Shown here: piece by piece, positions 8,002-15,787 of the stretch | How positions within the stretch are numbered: position 1 is the stretch's first letter | Layout: every line of letters begins with the position of its first letter | Source: JANRJY01 sp033763735 | GTDB lineage: Bacteria; Bacteroidota; Bacteroidia; Cytophagales; UBA9547 | Assembly (NCBI GenBank): GCA_033763735.1 | Contig: JANRJY010000064.1 | Location: 16,192-80,191, forward strand | Direction of reading: 5' to 3' | DNA: 64,000 nt | The notes under the pieces: generated by a model | The model's database searches: none | What the model was told of the DNA's origin: nothing | What the model saw: the letters and a program-made list of their open reading frames with translations, nothing else | Translations under genes and position numbers: made by a program

Positions 8002-8814
8002 ATGAATTACCTTAAAATAATTGTACTTTTTGGAGCACTGTTTGTAATGCTATTTACTGCTAACGCTCAAAATGATACCTTGGAAAAGCCAAAGCGAATT
8101 ATTCATTTACATTTAACTATGCAGGTGGATCCCTTTTTTGGTTTTTTACCAATATTTGGCACGATTATAAAAACAAAATCATGGTTCGGCTATACAGCAT
8201 ATGGTAAAATATGGGCAAGTTCGCATTTTGCCTCTGCCAACGTATATGAGTTGCTTGATGCAAATAATAAACCCAAAGAAATAAAAGTATATACTAATGA
8301 TGGCTCTTTAACTGAAATTGGCGGGGGTATTAATTTTTGGCTATTTAAAGAACAATTAAGTATCCGTCCGCAAGTGGGATTTACACAAGGTTCATTGTTT
8401 TCAGGAGGTGAACCGGGTCCATTTGATGGAATTGTGCCGAATATGATAACCATGTTTCAAAATAAAAGATTCGACATATATCATAATATCACCGTTTTCA
8501 AGCATATGCGAGAGAAAGGTCCTGTATTCAAGGATGTAGGGCATTTGGTGTTTTTGGGAGGATATAAATTTACAAAATTCATAACCGCAGGTGTTTACTG
8601 GGATTATCTTTGGGAAATGTATAATTCAAAAATTCAACCGTGCCCTGCAGATATTATTCATTGGATAGGGCCATATGCACAATTGAATTTGCCCAATGGC
8701 GCTTATATCAGATATACGGGAGGATGGAATATTGCTGACAGAAACAGCTCATTTTTATTTAAACCTAAAGAATATTACAAAGTTTCTTTTTTTATGCCAT
8801 TTCACATGAACTAA
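8002..8814 (+). CDS. Secreted or outer-membrane protein of unknown function
   Basis: The 270-residue product has a clear Sec signal peptide (MNYLKIIVLFGALFVMLFTA, cleavage near NAQ at about 21-23). The rest alternates aromatic and polar residues (FGYTAYGKIWASSHFASANVY, WNIADRNSSFLF), which suggests beta strands of a small outer-membrane barrel or a beta-rich periplasmic protein. I do not recognise a domain. It has its own promoter-like box and its neighbours point leftward, so it is probably monocistronic. Confidence 0.8.
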   Translation: MNYLKIIVLFGALFVMLFTANAQNDTLEKPKRIIHLHLTMQVDPFFGFLPIFGTIIKTKSWFGYTAYGKIWASSHFASANVYELLDANNKPKEIKVYTNDGSLTEIGGGINFWLFKEQLSIRPQVGFTQGSLFSGGEPGPFDGIVPNMITMFQNKRFDIYHNITVFKHMREKGPVFKDVGHLVFLGGYKFTKFITAGVYWDYLWEMYNSKIQPCPADIIHWIGPYAQLNLPNGAYIRYTGGWNIADRNSSFLFKPKEYYKVSFFMPFHMN

Positions 8815-8824
8815 AAAATATTAA

Positions 8825-9292
8825 TTACCAAATATTAAAACTTCTGGCATAAGTTATATAATTGAAGTTGGGTGGTTCTACACCTAATTCCCTGATTTTG
8901 AGAGATATTTGCCCCCTATGGTGCGCATTATGGTTGGCAACATGAATTAAAATATCGGCTAACGCAGTTGCAAATTTTTCACCTTTCAAGTTGGTGTTGT
9001 CATATTTATTATTGAATGCACTTAATTTTTGCTTAGCTACAAATTCAATATATAACGTCGAAATGGTTTCATTCATTTCTTTGATTACGTCCATATTATG
9101 TACATCCCAAAGTTGAACGTTATGTACAAATTTGGGATTAATTCTTGCCAACCAAATATATTGAGCATTGAGTATATGGCTCAACATTTTTAATATATAT
9201 TCATCATTCAATTTATTTTTTTCGAGAACTTCCAATATAAGTTCATTGGCCCAATGGCTATAATTAAATAATCGAATGATGTATTGTTTCAT
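8825..9292 (-). CDS. DinB-like protein (four-helix bundle metal-binding family)
   Basis: The 155-residue protein shows DinB/YfiT features: an N-terminal FNYSHWANELILE helix, a middle MLSHILNAQYIWLARI, and a C-terminal NHNAHHRGQI. The three His positions form the usual metal site. Members include thiol S-transferases and many uncharacterised proteins, so the reaction is unknown. It follows gcvH by 11 bases on the same strand and is probably co-transcribed with it. Confidence 0.82.
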   Translation of the reverse strand: MKQYIIRLFNYSHWANELILEVLEKNKLNDEYILKMLSHILNAQYIWLARINPKFVHNVQLWDVHNMDVIKEMNETISTLYIEFVAKQKLSAFNNKYDNTNLKGEKFATALADILIHVANHNAHHRGQISLKIRELGVEPPNFNYITYARSFNIW

Positions 9293-9303
9293 AAAATGAT
9301 AAA

Positions 9304-9684
9304 TTAATTTCCTGTTAGTTTAGCATAAGCTTCAGAATCTAACAATCCGGTAATTTCGGCTGGATTGCTTATTTTAATTTTCACCATCCATCCTTTACCA
9401 TATGGGTCCGTATTCACCAGCTCAGGATTGGCATTTAATTCAGGGTTGACTTCTAAAATTTCACCCGAAACAGGCAAAAACAAGTCAGAAACTGTTTTCA
9501 CAGCTTCAACAGTTCCAAAAACATCGAATTGCTTGATAGATTTCCCAACTGTATTGATGTCAACAAATACGATATCACCAAGCTCACCTTGTGCAAATTC
9601 AGTAATTCCAACTAATGCTTTGTCGCCTTCAACTTTAATCCATTCATGGTCTTTAGAATAAGATAGCCCTTTGGGAAAATTCAT
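9304..9684 (-). CDS. gcvH: Glycine cleavage system H protein
   Basis: The 126-residue lipoyl carrier shuttles the aminomethyl group between the P, T and L proteins of glycine decarboxylase. The domain starts with MNFPKGLSYSKDHEWI. The lipoyl Lys63 sits in the hairpin GTVEAVKTVSDLF, and GEILEVNPEL and PYGKGWMVKI follow. I chose the ATG at 9684: it gives the family's usual start, whereas an upstream in-frame start adds nine unsupported residues. A -7 box at 9716-9723 lies just upstream. The other gcv genes are not in the window. Confidence 0.97.
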   Translation of the reverse strand: MNFPKGLSYSKDHEWIKVEGDKALVGITEFAQGELGDIVFVDINTVGKSIKQFDVFGTVEAVKTVSDLFLPVSGEILEVNPELNANPELVNTDPYGKGWMVKIKISNPAEITGLLDSEAYAKLTGN

Positions 9685-9715
9685 AATATTTGTAAGATTT
9701 AATTTTGTCAAAGCA

Positions 9716-9723
9716 CAAATCTA
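9716..9723 (-). promoter_or_regulatory. -7 promoter box of gcvH (TAGATTTG)
   Basis: The minus strand has TAGATTTG, an exact TAnnTTTG match, about 30 bases before the gcvH ATG. It lies in the 102-base gap shared with nuoN, so the two divergent promoters are close together. Confidence 0.5.
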
Positions 9724-9750
9724 AAAAAATAGCATATATCTGCTACATCC

Positions 9751-9782
9751 TTGTTCCTTTCTTTTTAAAAGTTTTAGTTTTG
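9751..9782 (+). promoter_or_regulatory. Promoter of nuoN, apparently leaderless
   Basis: TTG at 9751-9753 and TAGTTTTG at 9775-9782 are separated by 21 bases, a near-standard Bacteroidota promoter. The ATG begins only four bases after the box, so the predicted transcription start falls on or next to the start codon. Confidence 0.5.
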
Positions 9783-9786
9783 CACA

Positions 9787-11256
9787 ATGACTTTAACAGA
9801 TTTACTTGTTTCAATTATTTCCGGAATGCAATTTTTATTACCCGAATCCTTATTATTTGGTTTGGTTATTATTATTGTATTGACCGGTTTAATATTTAAA
9901 AATCAACAATTATGGTTGATGCCATTGATATTTGGGTTTGGAATGAGTGTGGTTTTGTATTTTGATGCCATACAATTACTAAAATTCACCCAACCCTTGC
10001 ATTTATTTTCTGATTCTATATTATTGAATTCACATTCTATCAAATACAAATTGCTATTAGATGTAATTGGCATACTATTCGTGTTTTTTTGTATTTTAAG
10101 TAATAAAATTACGGAAAGAAAATCTCATTTTCTTGAATTATTTTCGATTGCAGCTTCCATTTTGTTGGGTGCTCATTTTATTGTTCTTACTTCAAATCTA
10201 CTTTTATTTTTTCTTTCCCTTGAAATTATATCTCTGGGTTCCTACATTTTGGTCTGTTTTGTTTTTAATAAAATTTCGGCAGAAGCATCTGTAAAATATA
10301 TACTTTTTGGAATGTTTGCTTCTGCTATAACCTTGTATGGAATTTCTTTTTTGTATGGATTTACTGCAACATTGAATTTCAACAATGATGATTTTTTAAA
10401 CAATCTATTTTCTGTAGGTTATGCACCGGCTTGTATGGCTATAGGGCTTACTATAACAGGTATTTTGTTCAAATTATCTGTTTTCCCTTTATATTTTTGG
10501 GTGCCTGATGTGTATGAAAGTACGCCCTCATCTATCATTGCTTTTTTTTCAACGGTAAGTAAAGTGGGAGGTATCGGAATATTGACTAAGTTTTTACCAA
10601 TGATTGCCGGAATTGGGTATGGAGGAGGAACCAATGTTGGATTATTAATATCTGTAACGGCATGTTTAAGTATTGCAATAGGTAATACAGCTGCCTTTTA
10701 TCAAACCAATTTTAAACGAATGTTAGCATATTCAGCCATTGCTCAATCCGGATTTTTGATATTACCTCTGGCATCATTTTCTAATTTGGCATTAGACACT
10801 GTATATTTTTACTTATGTATATACGCTGTATTAAGTTTTGGGGTGTTTTACTTTGCTAATTTGCTTCAAGAAATCACAGGTTCCCAGCTAATTGATTCTT
10901 TTAACGGTTTGGGTAAAAAATATTTGGTTTTAGGCATTTTTGGTGTGATTATTTTAGTTGCTATAGCTGGATTACCACCTACTTCGGGTTTTATGGCTAA
11001 GTTGCTGATTTTTAGTTCTATTTGGGAAAGTTTTACCAAAAATGATCAAAATTGGTATTTGTGGGTACTAATATTTGGATTGTTGAATACAGTAGTAGGT
11101 ATATTTTATTACTTTAAACCCATTTATAATATGTTTTTAAAAAATCCTGCTGATGACAATATTATTAAAATTCATCCATTAAAAATGGCATTTGTGTTTT
11201 TTCTAACGTTTGGAGCTTTAATATTTTTCTTTTTCCCGGGACTAATAATTAAATAA
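9787..11256 (+). CDS. nuoN: NADH-quinone oxidoreductase subunit N
   Basis: The 489-residue integral membrane protein has about 14 hydrophobic helices. It is a proton-pumping antiporter-like subunit of complex I. Family signatures are SAEASVKYILFGMFASA (about 160-176), FKLSVFPLYFWVPDVYES with the conserved Lys, and FKRMLAYSAIAQSGF. The last helix ends GLIIK. It stands alone: gcvH diverges upstream and yqeY follows after a 112-base gap, with no other nuo gene in the window. It could complete a complex encoded elsewhere. Confidence 0.95.
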   Translation: MTLTDLLVSIISGMQFLLPESLLFGLVIIIVLTGLIFKNQQLWLMPLIFGFGMSVVLYFDAIQLLKFTQPLHLFSDSILLNSHSIKYKLLLDVIGILFVFFCILSNKITERKSHFLELFSIAASILLGAHFIVLTSNLLLFFLSLEIISLGSYILVCFVFNKISAEASVKYILFGMFASAITLYGISFLYGFTATLNFNNDDFLNNLFSVGYAPACMAIGLTITGILFKLSVFPLYFWVPDVYESTPSSIIAFFSTVSKVGGIGILTKFLPMIAGIGYGGGTNVGLLISVTACLSIAIGNTAAFYQTNFKRMLAYSAIAQSGFLILPLASFSNLALDTVYFYLCIYAVLSFGVFYFANLLQEITGSQLIDSFNGLGKKYLVLGIFGVIILVAIAGLPPTSGFMAKLLIFSSIWESFTKNDQNWYLWVLIFGLLNTVVGIFYYFKPIYNMFLKNPADDNIIKIHPLKMAFVFFLTFGALIFFFFPGLIIK

Positions 11257-11368
11257 TACTTTAAAAACACAATGATAAAAGGATACTCCATGTAATAATA
11301 AATTCATTTAATATTACAATGAAATAATCGAACTAATATTATTTTTACACCATTAATCAAATGAAATT

Positions 11369-11818
11369 ATGAGCCTGAAACAAAATGTAGACAACCAAAT
11401 AAAAGAGGCAATGAAAGCAAAAGATCAAGATGCACTTCGAGCTTTAAGAGGCATCAAGTCAATGATTCTTTTGGCCGAAACATCAGAAGGGCAATCCGGT
11501 GAACTCTCAAATGAAACTGAAATGAAATTGCTTACCAAAGCCGCAAAACAACGAAAAGAAAGTGCAGACACTTATACTGCCAATGGCAGAAACGACCTTG
11601 CAGAAACTGAGCTAAAAGAACTAAAAATTATTGAAAGTTTCTTACCCAAACAACTCAGTGAAGATGAAGTAAATGCCATATTGAAAAACATTATTGCCCA
11701 AACAGGAGCAGTAGGGGCCAAAGATATGGGTAAAGTAATGGGAGCTGCTACAAAAGAACTCGCTGGAAAAGCTGACGGTAAAATGATTTCAGAATTGGTA
11801 AAAAAATTATTGGCCTAA
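11369..11818 (+). CDS. GatB/YqeY domain protein
   Basis: The 149-residue all-helical protein has the YqeY layout: N-terminal QIKEAMKAKDQDALRALRGI, central KQRKESADTYTANGR, and C-terminal QTGAVGAKDMGKVMGAATK. This matches the tRNA-binding tail domain of GatB. Stand-alone YqeY proteins are thought to act on tRNA-dependent amidation, but the role is not proven. It is 16 bases upstream of cvpA, probably in one operon with it and uridine kinase. Confidence 0.9.
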   Translation: MSLKQNVDNQIKEAMKAKDQDALRALRGIKSMILLAETSEGQSGELSNETEMKLLTKAAKQRKESADTYTANGRNDLAETELKELKIIESFLPKQLSEDEVNAILKNIIAQTGAVGAKDMGKVMGAATKELAGKADGKMISELVKKLLA

Positions 11819-11834
11819 TAACACCAACCAGTAA

Positions 11835-12353
11835 GTGAAGCCGATTGATTGGATTATATTATTACCCTTAATATTTGGAGCGTATGAAGGATATAAAAAA
11901 GGGTTTGTAATGATGCTTACCGGTGTGTTGGCAATAGTATTAGGCGTAGCAGGAGCATTTGAACTGCTATTTTTAGGCATTAAATATCTTGAAAAAATAT
12001 TGCCAAATATGCCTCATATCCTCCCAATTATATCATTCTTAGTTATATTTGTTTTGATTGTAGTGGCTGTGTATTTATTAGGAATGATACTCAAAAAGGC
12101 GCTTGACCTTACCATATTTGCCGGAAAACTTGATAATGTTGCAGGTTCAATTGTAGGAGTTGTTCAATGGGCATTTATAACTGGGGTACTCATGTGGTTG
12201 TTGATGCAATCGGGATATTTTCCCAAAAAATATACTTCTGACACTTTCATATTGCCGTATATGGTAGCAATAGGTCCAAAGTTTGTAGGTTTTTTTACAT
12301 GGCTATTTCCATTTGCAGGAAAGTTATTTAAGGATATTAAAGGCGTTTTTTAA
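11835..12353 (+). CDS. CvpA family membrane protein
   Basis: The 172-residue protein has four predicted membrane helices. It begins with the CvpA signature PIDWIILLPLIFGAYEGYKKG, followed by TGVLAIVLGVAGAF; a later helix has GSIVGVVQWAF. CvpA relatives affect envelope stress and colicin V production in enteric bacteria. The start is GTG at 11835; no in-frame ATG precedes the conserved region. It sits tightly between yqeY and the kinase gene. Confidence 0.85.
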   Translation: MKPIDWIILLPLIFGAYEGYKKGFVMMLTGVLAIVLGVAGAFELLFLGIKYLEKILPNMPHILPIISFLVIFVLIVVAVYLLGMILKKALDLTIFAGKLDNVAGSIVGVVQWAFITGVLMWLLMQSGYFPKKYTSDTFILPYMVAIGPKFVGFFTWLFPFAGKLFKDIKGVF

Positions 12354-12356
12354 TTT

Positions 12357-12977
12357 ATGCAATTGGCCAAACCATTCATAGTAGGCATTACGGGGGCCAG
12401 TGGTTCAGGTAAAACATCTGTAATAAACCAATTGATTGAAAAATTTGAACCCGGTAAAATTTGCCTAATTTCTCAGGATCATTATTACAAAAAAGCTGAT
12501 TTACAGCCGGTTGATTCAAATGGATATGAAAATTATGATGTTCCGGAATCCATTAATATTGATGATTTTGTAGCTGATGTAAAAGCGGTTGCTTCAGGAA
12601 ATGAAATCAAAAAAATGGAATACAATTTTAATAATCCCAATTTACTGACACATGAAATTACATTTACACCTTCTCCTATCTTAATACTTGAAGGAATATT
12701 CATTTTTCATTTTTTGGAAATTAGAGAAATGATTGACTTAAAGGTGTTTATCGATACCTATGAAGACATAAGAACAGAACGTAGAATCAAGCGAGATGTA
12801 AGCGAAAGGGGGCATCCATTAGAAGAAATAAAATATAGAATATTAAATCATGTGGAACCTTCTTATAAATTATTTGTGGAGCCTCATAAAGATAAATCTG
12901 ATATTATTTTGAAGAACAATGAGAGTTATGATGTTCCGCTACAATTACTTTATAATTATTTGATTCAAAGGATATAA
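12357..12977 (+). CDS. udk: Uridine kinase
   Basis: The 206-residue P-loop kinase phosphorylates uridine or cytidine to the monophosphate in pyrimidine salvage. The Walker A motif is GASGSGKT at 13-20. LISQDHYYK and the mixed substrate/lid region RRIKRDVSERGHPLEE are typical of the Udk/PRK-like family. It begins three bases after the cvpA stop, so it is co-transcribed. Confidence 0.93.
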   Translation: MQLAKPFIVGITGASGSGKTSVINQLIEKFEPGKICLISQDHYYKKADLQPVDSNGYENYDVPESINIDDFVADVKAVASGNEIKKMEYNFNNPNLLTHEITFTPSPILILEGIFIFHFLEIREMIDLKVFIDTYEDIRTERRIKRDVSERGHPLEEIKYRILNHVEPSYKLFVEPHKDKSDIILKNNESYDVPLQLLYNYLIQRI

Positions 12978-13273
12978 AAGTTGATTTTTTATACAATTTT
13001 CCATTTTTTACCTACATCGCTTTAAGATTAACATAATTGATATATTCATTTTAATACAAATACTAAAGTTTAATAAATCACATATTAATTAAGAACATTG
13101 ACTATAGTTTCAATAAAATATAGTTTAAATTACATTTTGCGATTTTTACAAAAAAAGATGGACATAATATCTCAATTCATACATTGTAGGCTTAAACACT
13201 TAACAATTTCTTAATTTTTAATACTCAGATTTGAGGAGTCTAATCTGTAATTTAGTAAAAACATAACTGCTCA

Positions 13274-14515
13274 ATGATTAAGAATTTGGTATTACTTTTT
13301 TTTATTACCAATACTTTTTATGGTCAAAATATTGATAACCAAATTTTTCGAATCAATAGTATCATAACTTTGCTCAAAAAGCAACAAGACTCCCTTTACG
13401 CTCAATTAGAAGGCTTAAAATTGGAAAAAATCAGAAATGACTTATTTAAAATGGGGTTTCCCGCTTCTGAGGAAATTATTATGCATTCGGCCATGGCTTT
13501 GGCTTATTCCGAACCACATGAACAAGCCATATGGGTGGCCCATATTATTATTCCCGAAGTTAGCAGTGGCACCAATTCCCGCACCAACGACTTCAGACCC
13601 GATTCATTAATCAAAACAGGTAGTGCAGATGAAGCAGATTATTTCTCCAAAAAAATGAAGTCTGATAGTTCCGGCTACGAATATGATGGCTATGGATACG
13701 ACAGAGGTCACTTGGCACCTTCGGCCGATTTCAAGTGGAGCCGAAAGGCATTGTCAGAGTCATATTTTTACTCCAATATATCGCCACAAGTAGCTCAACT
13801 CAACCGTGGTAAATGGGCAGAACTCGAAGATATGATCCGCGGATATGTGTATATCAAAAAAACAACCCAGCTATACGTGGTTACAGGGCCAGTATTGGAT
13901 GATAATTTGCCCAAAATCCCAAGAGCGATTAACAAAGTATCAATTCCAGAGTGGTATTATAAAGTAGTGATTGATACGGTTAACAAACAAGGAATAGGTT
14001 TCATGATGAAAAACATCGACAATCCGGATCCGGTGGAAACCTATGCCGTAAGCATAGATCATGTTGAAAGTGTAACGGGGCTCAACTTCTTTCCCAATCT
14101 TACCTCAGCTCAGGAGAAAATCTTAGAAAAAGAATATGATCCTTTCAAATGGGTACCCGAAAGCCAGGCAAAAAATGTAATGCCAATTCCTGAAGATATG
14201 CTTCCACGAAATACTTTTAACACCCTTCAGGCAAAACTATATATGGGCAAAAATGAAAAAGTTACTATTTGTGGGACCGTTGTGGGCACACACAAATCAA
14301 AAAAAGGTAATATTTTTATCAACTTAGATAAAAAATTCCCTTCACAGATATTTACTGCTGCTATTTGGACAAGAGATGCTATTAATTTCAGCTACGAACC
14401 ACATCGTTATTTGATGGACAAAAAAGTTTGTTTTACTGGAGTTGTAACAAAATCAGGTGATGTACCTCAAATGAATATCATAAATGAATATGCTATAAAA
14501 GTGATTGAGGAATAA
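13274..14515 (+). CDS. Secreted DNA/RNA non-specific endonuclease with C-terminal OB-fold-like domain
   Basis: The 413-residue protein has a signal peptide (residues 1-18, ending YGQN). A coiled-coil-like segment of about 25-55 follows, then a beta-beta-alpha-metal nuclease of about 75-285. The NUC1 signature is YDRGHLAPSADFKW with catalytic His146; the metal Asn is in NISPQVAQLNRGKW. The last ~105 residues (KVTICGTVVGTHKSKKGNIF to the end) look like an OB-fold nucleic-acid-binding domain. It probably degrades extracellular DNA or RNA for nutrients. It is flanked by 296 bases of AT-rich DNA upstream. Confidence 0.9.
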   Translation: MIKNLVLLFFITNTFYGQNIDNQIFRINSIITLLKKQQDSLYAQLEGLKLEKIRNDLFKMGFPASEEIIMHSAMALAYSEPHEQAIWVAHIIIPEVSSGTNSRTNDFRPDSLIKTGSADEADYFSKKMKSDSSGYEYDGYGYDRGHLAPSADFKWSRKALSESYFYSNISPQVAQLNRGKWAELEDMIRGYVYIKKTTQLYVVTGPVLDDNLPKIPRAINKVSIPEWYYKVVIDTVNKQGIGFMMKNIDNPDPVETYAVSIDHVESVTGLNFFPNLTSAQEKILEKEYDPFKWVPESQAKNVMPIPEDMLPRNTFNTLQAKLYMGKNEKVTICGTVVGTHKSKKGNIFINLDKKFPSQIFTAAIWTRDAINFSYEPHRYLMDKKVCFTGVVTKSGDVPQMNIINEYAIKVIEE

Positions 14516-14516
14516 C

Positions 14517-15518
14517 TCACAACGAATTTCTTTCAATCATTCGAAAATCATTTCTTATTACTTTTCTCTCATTATTTATTATCAATTTTGCAGCTATTGA
14601 TCCCATTGCTTCAAAATCAGTGCTTATCACCGTTATTCCGTCGGCAAGTATCTCTTTTAAAGGCGTTTCATTATAGGATATAATTCCAATGTCGGTTCCG
14701 GGTTTTAGTTGCTTTATTTTGCAAATTTTTAGGAGCTTCACTAAGTCATCTTCTTCTATTACCACAAACACTTTACCTTGGTTTACTTTGTTTTCCTCAA
14801 TGGCACTAATAATATCAAACTCAAAAGCATTATTTTGACAAAACAAAGCAAACCCCGCCATTACTTCCTTTGCATATCCCCTCCCCTTTGGGAATACCAA
14901 AGAGAGTTTTCTATATTTTTTAATTTGAATAATAGCCTTAAAAAGAACGGTTTGAATATCATGTTCAAAATCCTGATATACAGCCGAAAGGGGCTCAAAA
15001 CCTATTATCATTTTATCCAATAATATAAGTTTTTGTGCAGGCACTTTTTTCAATGATTTGATGATTTGATCTTTATCTTCAAGGTCAGGTGGTATGACTA
15101 CATAGTGTGTGTAATTGCCCAATGCCGATTGTAGTTGGGTTGCAAATAACTGAATATCATTGTGATGGATAAAAATATCGCAACTTCCAGACTCCCCAAT
15201 TTGATTAATAAATGCATTATAAATCGTTTTTTTATAAGCACTTAGTTTATTGAAATGCAAAAATATCCTAATTTTACTTGTGGTATCTTTTGAATTAATA
15301 TAATAGCCTTTGCCCTTTACCGAAGTCAACAACCCTCTATTTTTCAGTTCTTTGTATGCTTTTTCTACGGTATCACGCGCTATTTCGTGTTCGTCAGCAA
15401 ATTCATTTATTGAAAGTAATGAATCGCCAATTTTGAGCAATCCATTCTCAATATCTTCCTCAATTTTAGAAACAATTTGTTTGTATTTGGGAAGTGACGA
15501 TTGAGCATCAAAAATCAT
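14517..15518 (-). CDS. GntR-type transcriptional regulator with LacI-like sensor domain
   Basis: Residues 1-75 form a winged helix-turn-helix of the GntR class (LPKYKQIVSKIEEDIENG, then EIARDTVEKAYKELKNRG and SVKGKGYYI). From about 85 on there is a periplasmic-binding-protein-like sugar-sensing domain (GTDIGIISYNETPLKEIL, GSIAAKLII). This two-domain type controls sugar catabolism in Bacteroidota. It faces the aldolase/dehydrogenase gene and shares a 269-base region with a perfect inverted repeat (15616-15648), so it probably controls that gene and itself. The -7 box at 15524-15531 lies only five bases before the ATG. Confidence 0.9.
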   Translation of the reverse strand: MIFDAQSSLPKYKQIVSKIEEDIENGLLKIGDSLLSINEFADEHEIARDTVEKAYKELKNRGLLTSVKGKGYYINSKDTTSKIRIFLHFNKLSAYKKTIYNAFINQIGESGSCDIFIHHNDIQLFATQLQSALGNYTHYVVIPPDLEDKDQIIKSLKKVPAQKLILLDKMIIGFEPLSAVYQDFEHDIQTVLFKAIIQIKKYRKLSLVFPKGRGYAKEVMAGFALFCQNNAFEFDIISAIEENKVNQGKVFVVIEEDDLVKLLKICKIKQLKPGTDIGIISYNETPLKEILADGITVISTDFEAMGSIAAKLIINNERKVIRNDFRMIERNSL

Positions 15519-15523
15519 AAGTT

Positions 15524-15531
15524 CAAAAATA
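15524..15531 (-). promoter_or_regulatory. -7 promoter box of the GntR-type gene, leaderless spacing
   Basis: The minus strand reads TATTTTTG, an exact consensus match, ending five bases before the ATG at 15518. A transcript would start at or near the start codon. Confidence 0.45.
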
Positions 15532-15615
15532 CAATTCTTTTTATAAAATTAATTTAAAATTGAACTTTAATCGAAAGTTTATCAGGTATCTGACTGACTA
15601 TAAAACAGTTAACAA

Positions 15616-15648
15616 CAATATAACATTGAATTATACAATGTTATATTG
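15616..15648. promoter_or_regulatory. Perfect 13-7-13 inverted repeat, probable operator
   Basis: CAATATAACATTG (15616-15628) and CAATGTTATATTG (15636-15648) are exact reverse complements separated by seven bases. It lies midway between the divergent regulator and aldolase genes. There is no T-run, so it is unlikely to be a terminator. It is the best candidate site for the GntR-type protein, binding as a dimer. Confidence 0.7.
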
Positions 15649-15753
15649 CCAATATATCTATCCTAAATATGCATTATTCACCACGAACTACCAACTACAT
15701 ACAACTAACAAAAATACAGGATACTACAGGATAGGTTTATTAAATATCCCTTC

Positions 15754-15761
15754 TATTTTTG
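15754..15761 (+). promoter_or_regulatory. -7 promoter box of the aldolase/dehydrogenase gene (TATTTTTG)
   Basis: An exact TAnnTTTG match 27 bases before the ATG at 15788 supports that start. A longer frame open from 15560 would contain both this promoter and the operator. Confidence 0.55.
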
Positions 15762-15787
15762 TATCAATATCAAATAATTATAAGACA

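Noticed and set aside
15560..15787. N-terminal extension of the aldolase/dehydrogenase frame
   Set aside because: The stretch contains the perfect inverted repeat and a -7 box, has no family similarity and an AT-driven composition; the protein starts at 15788.
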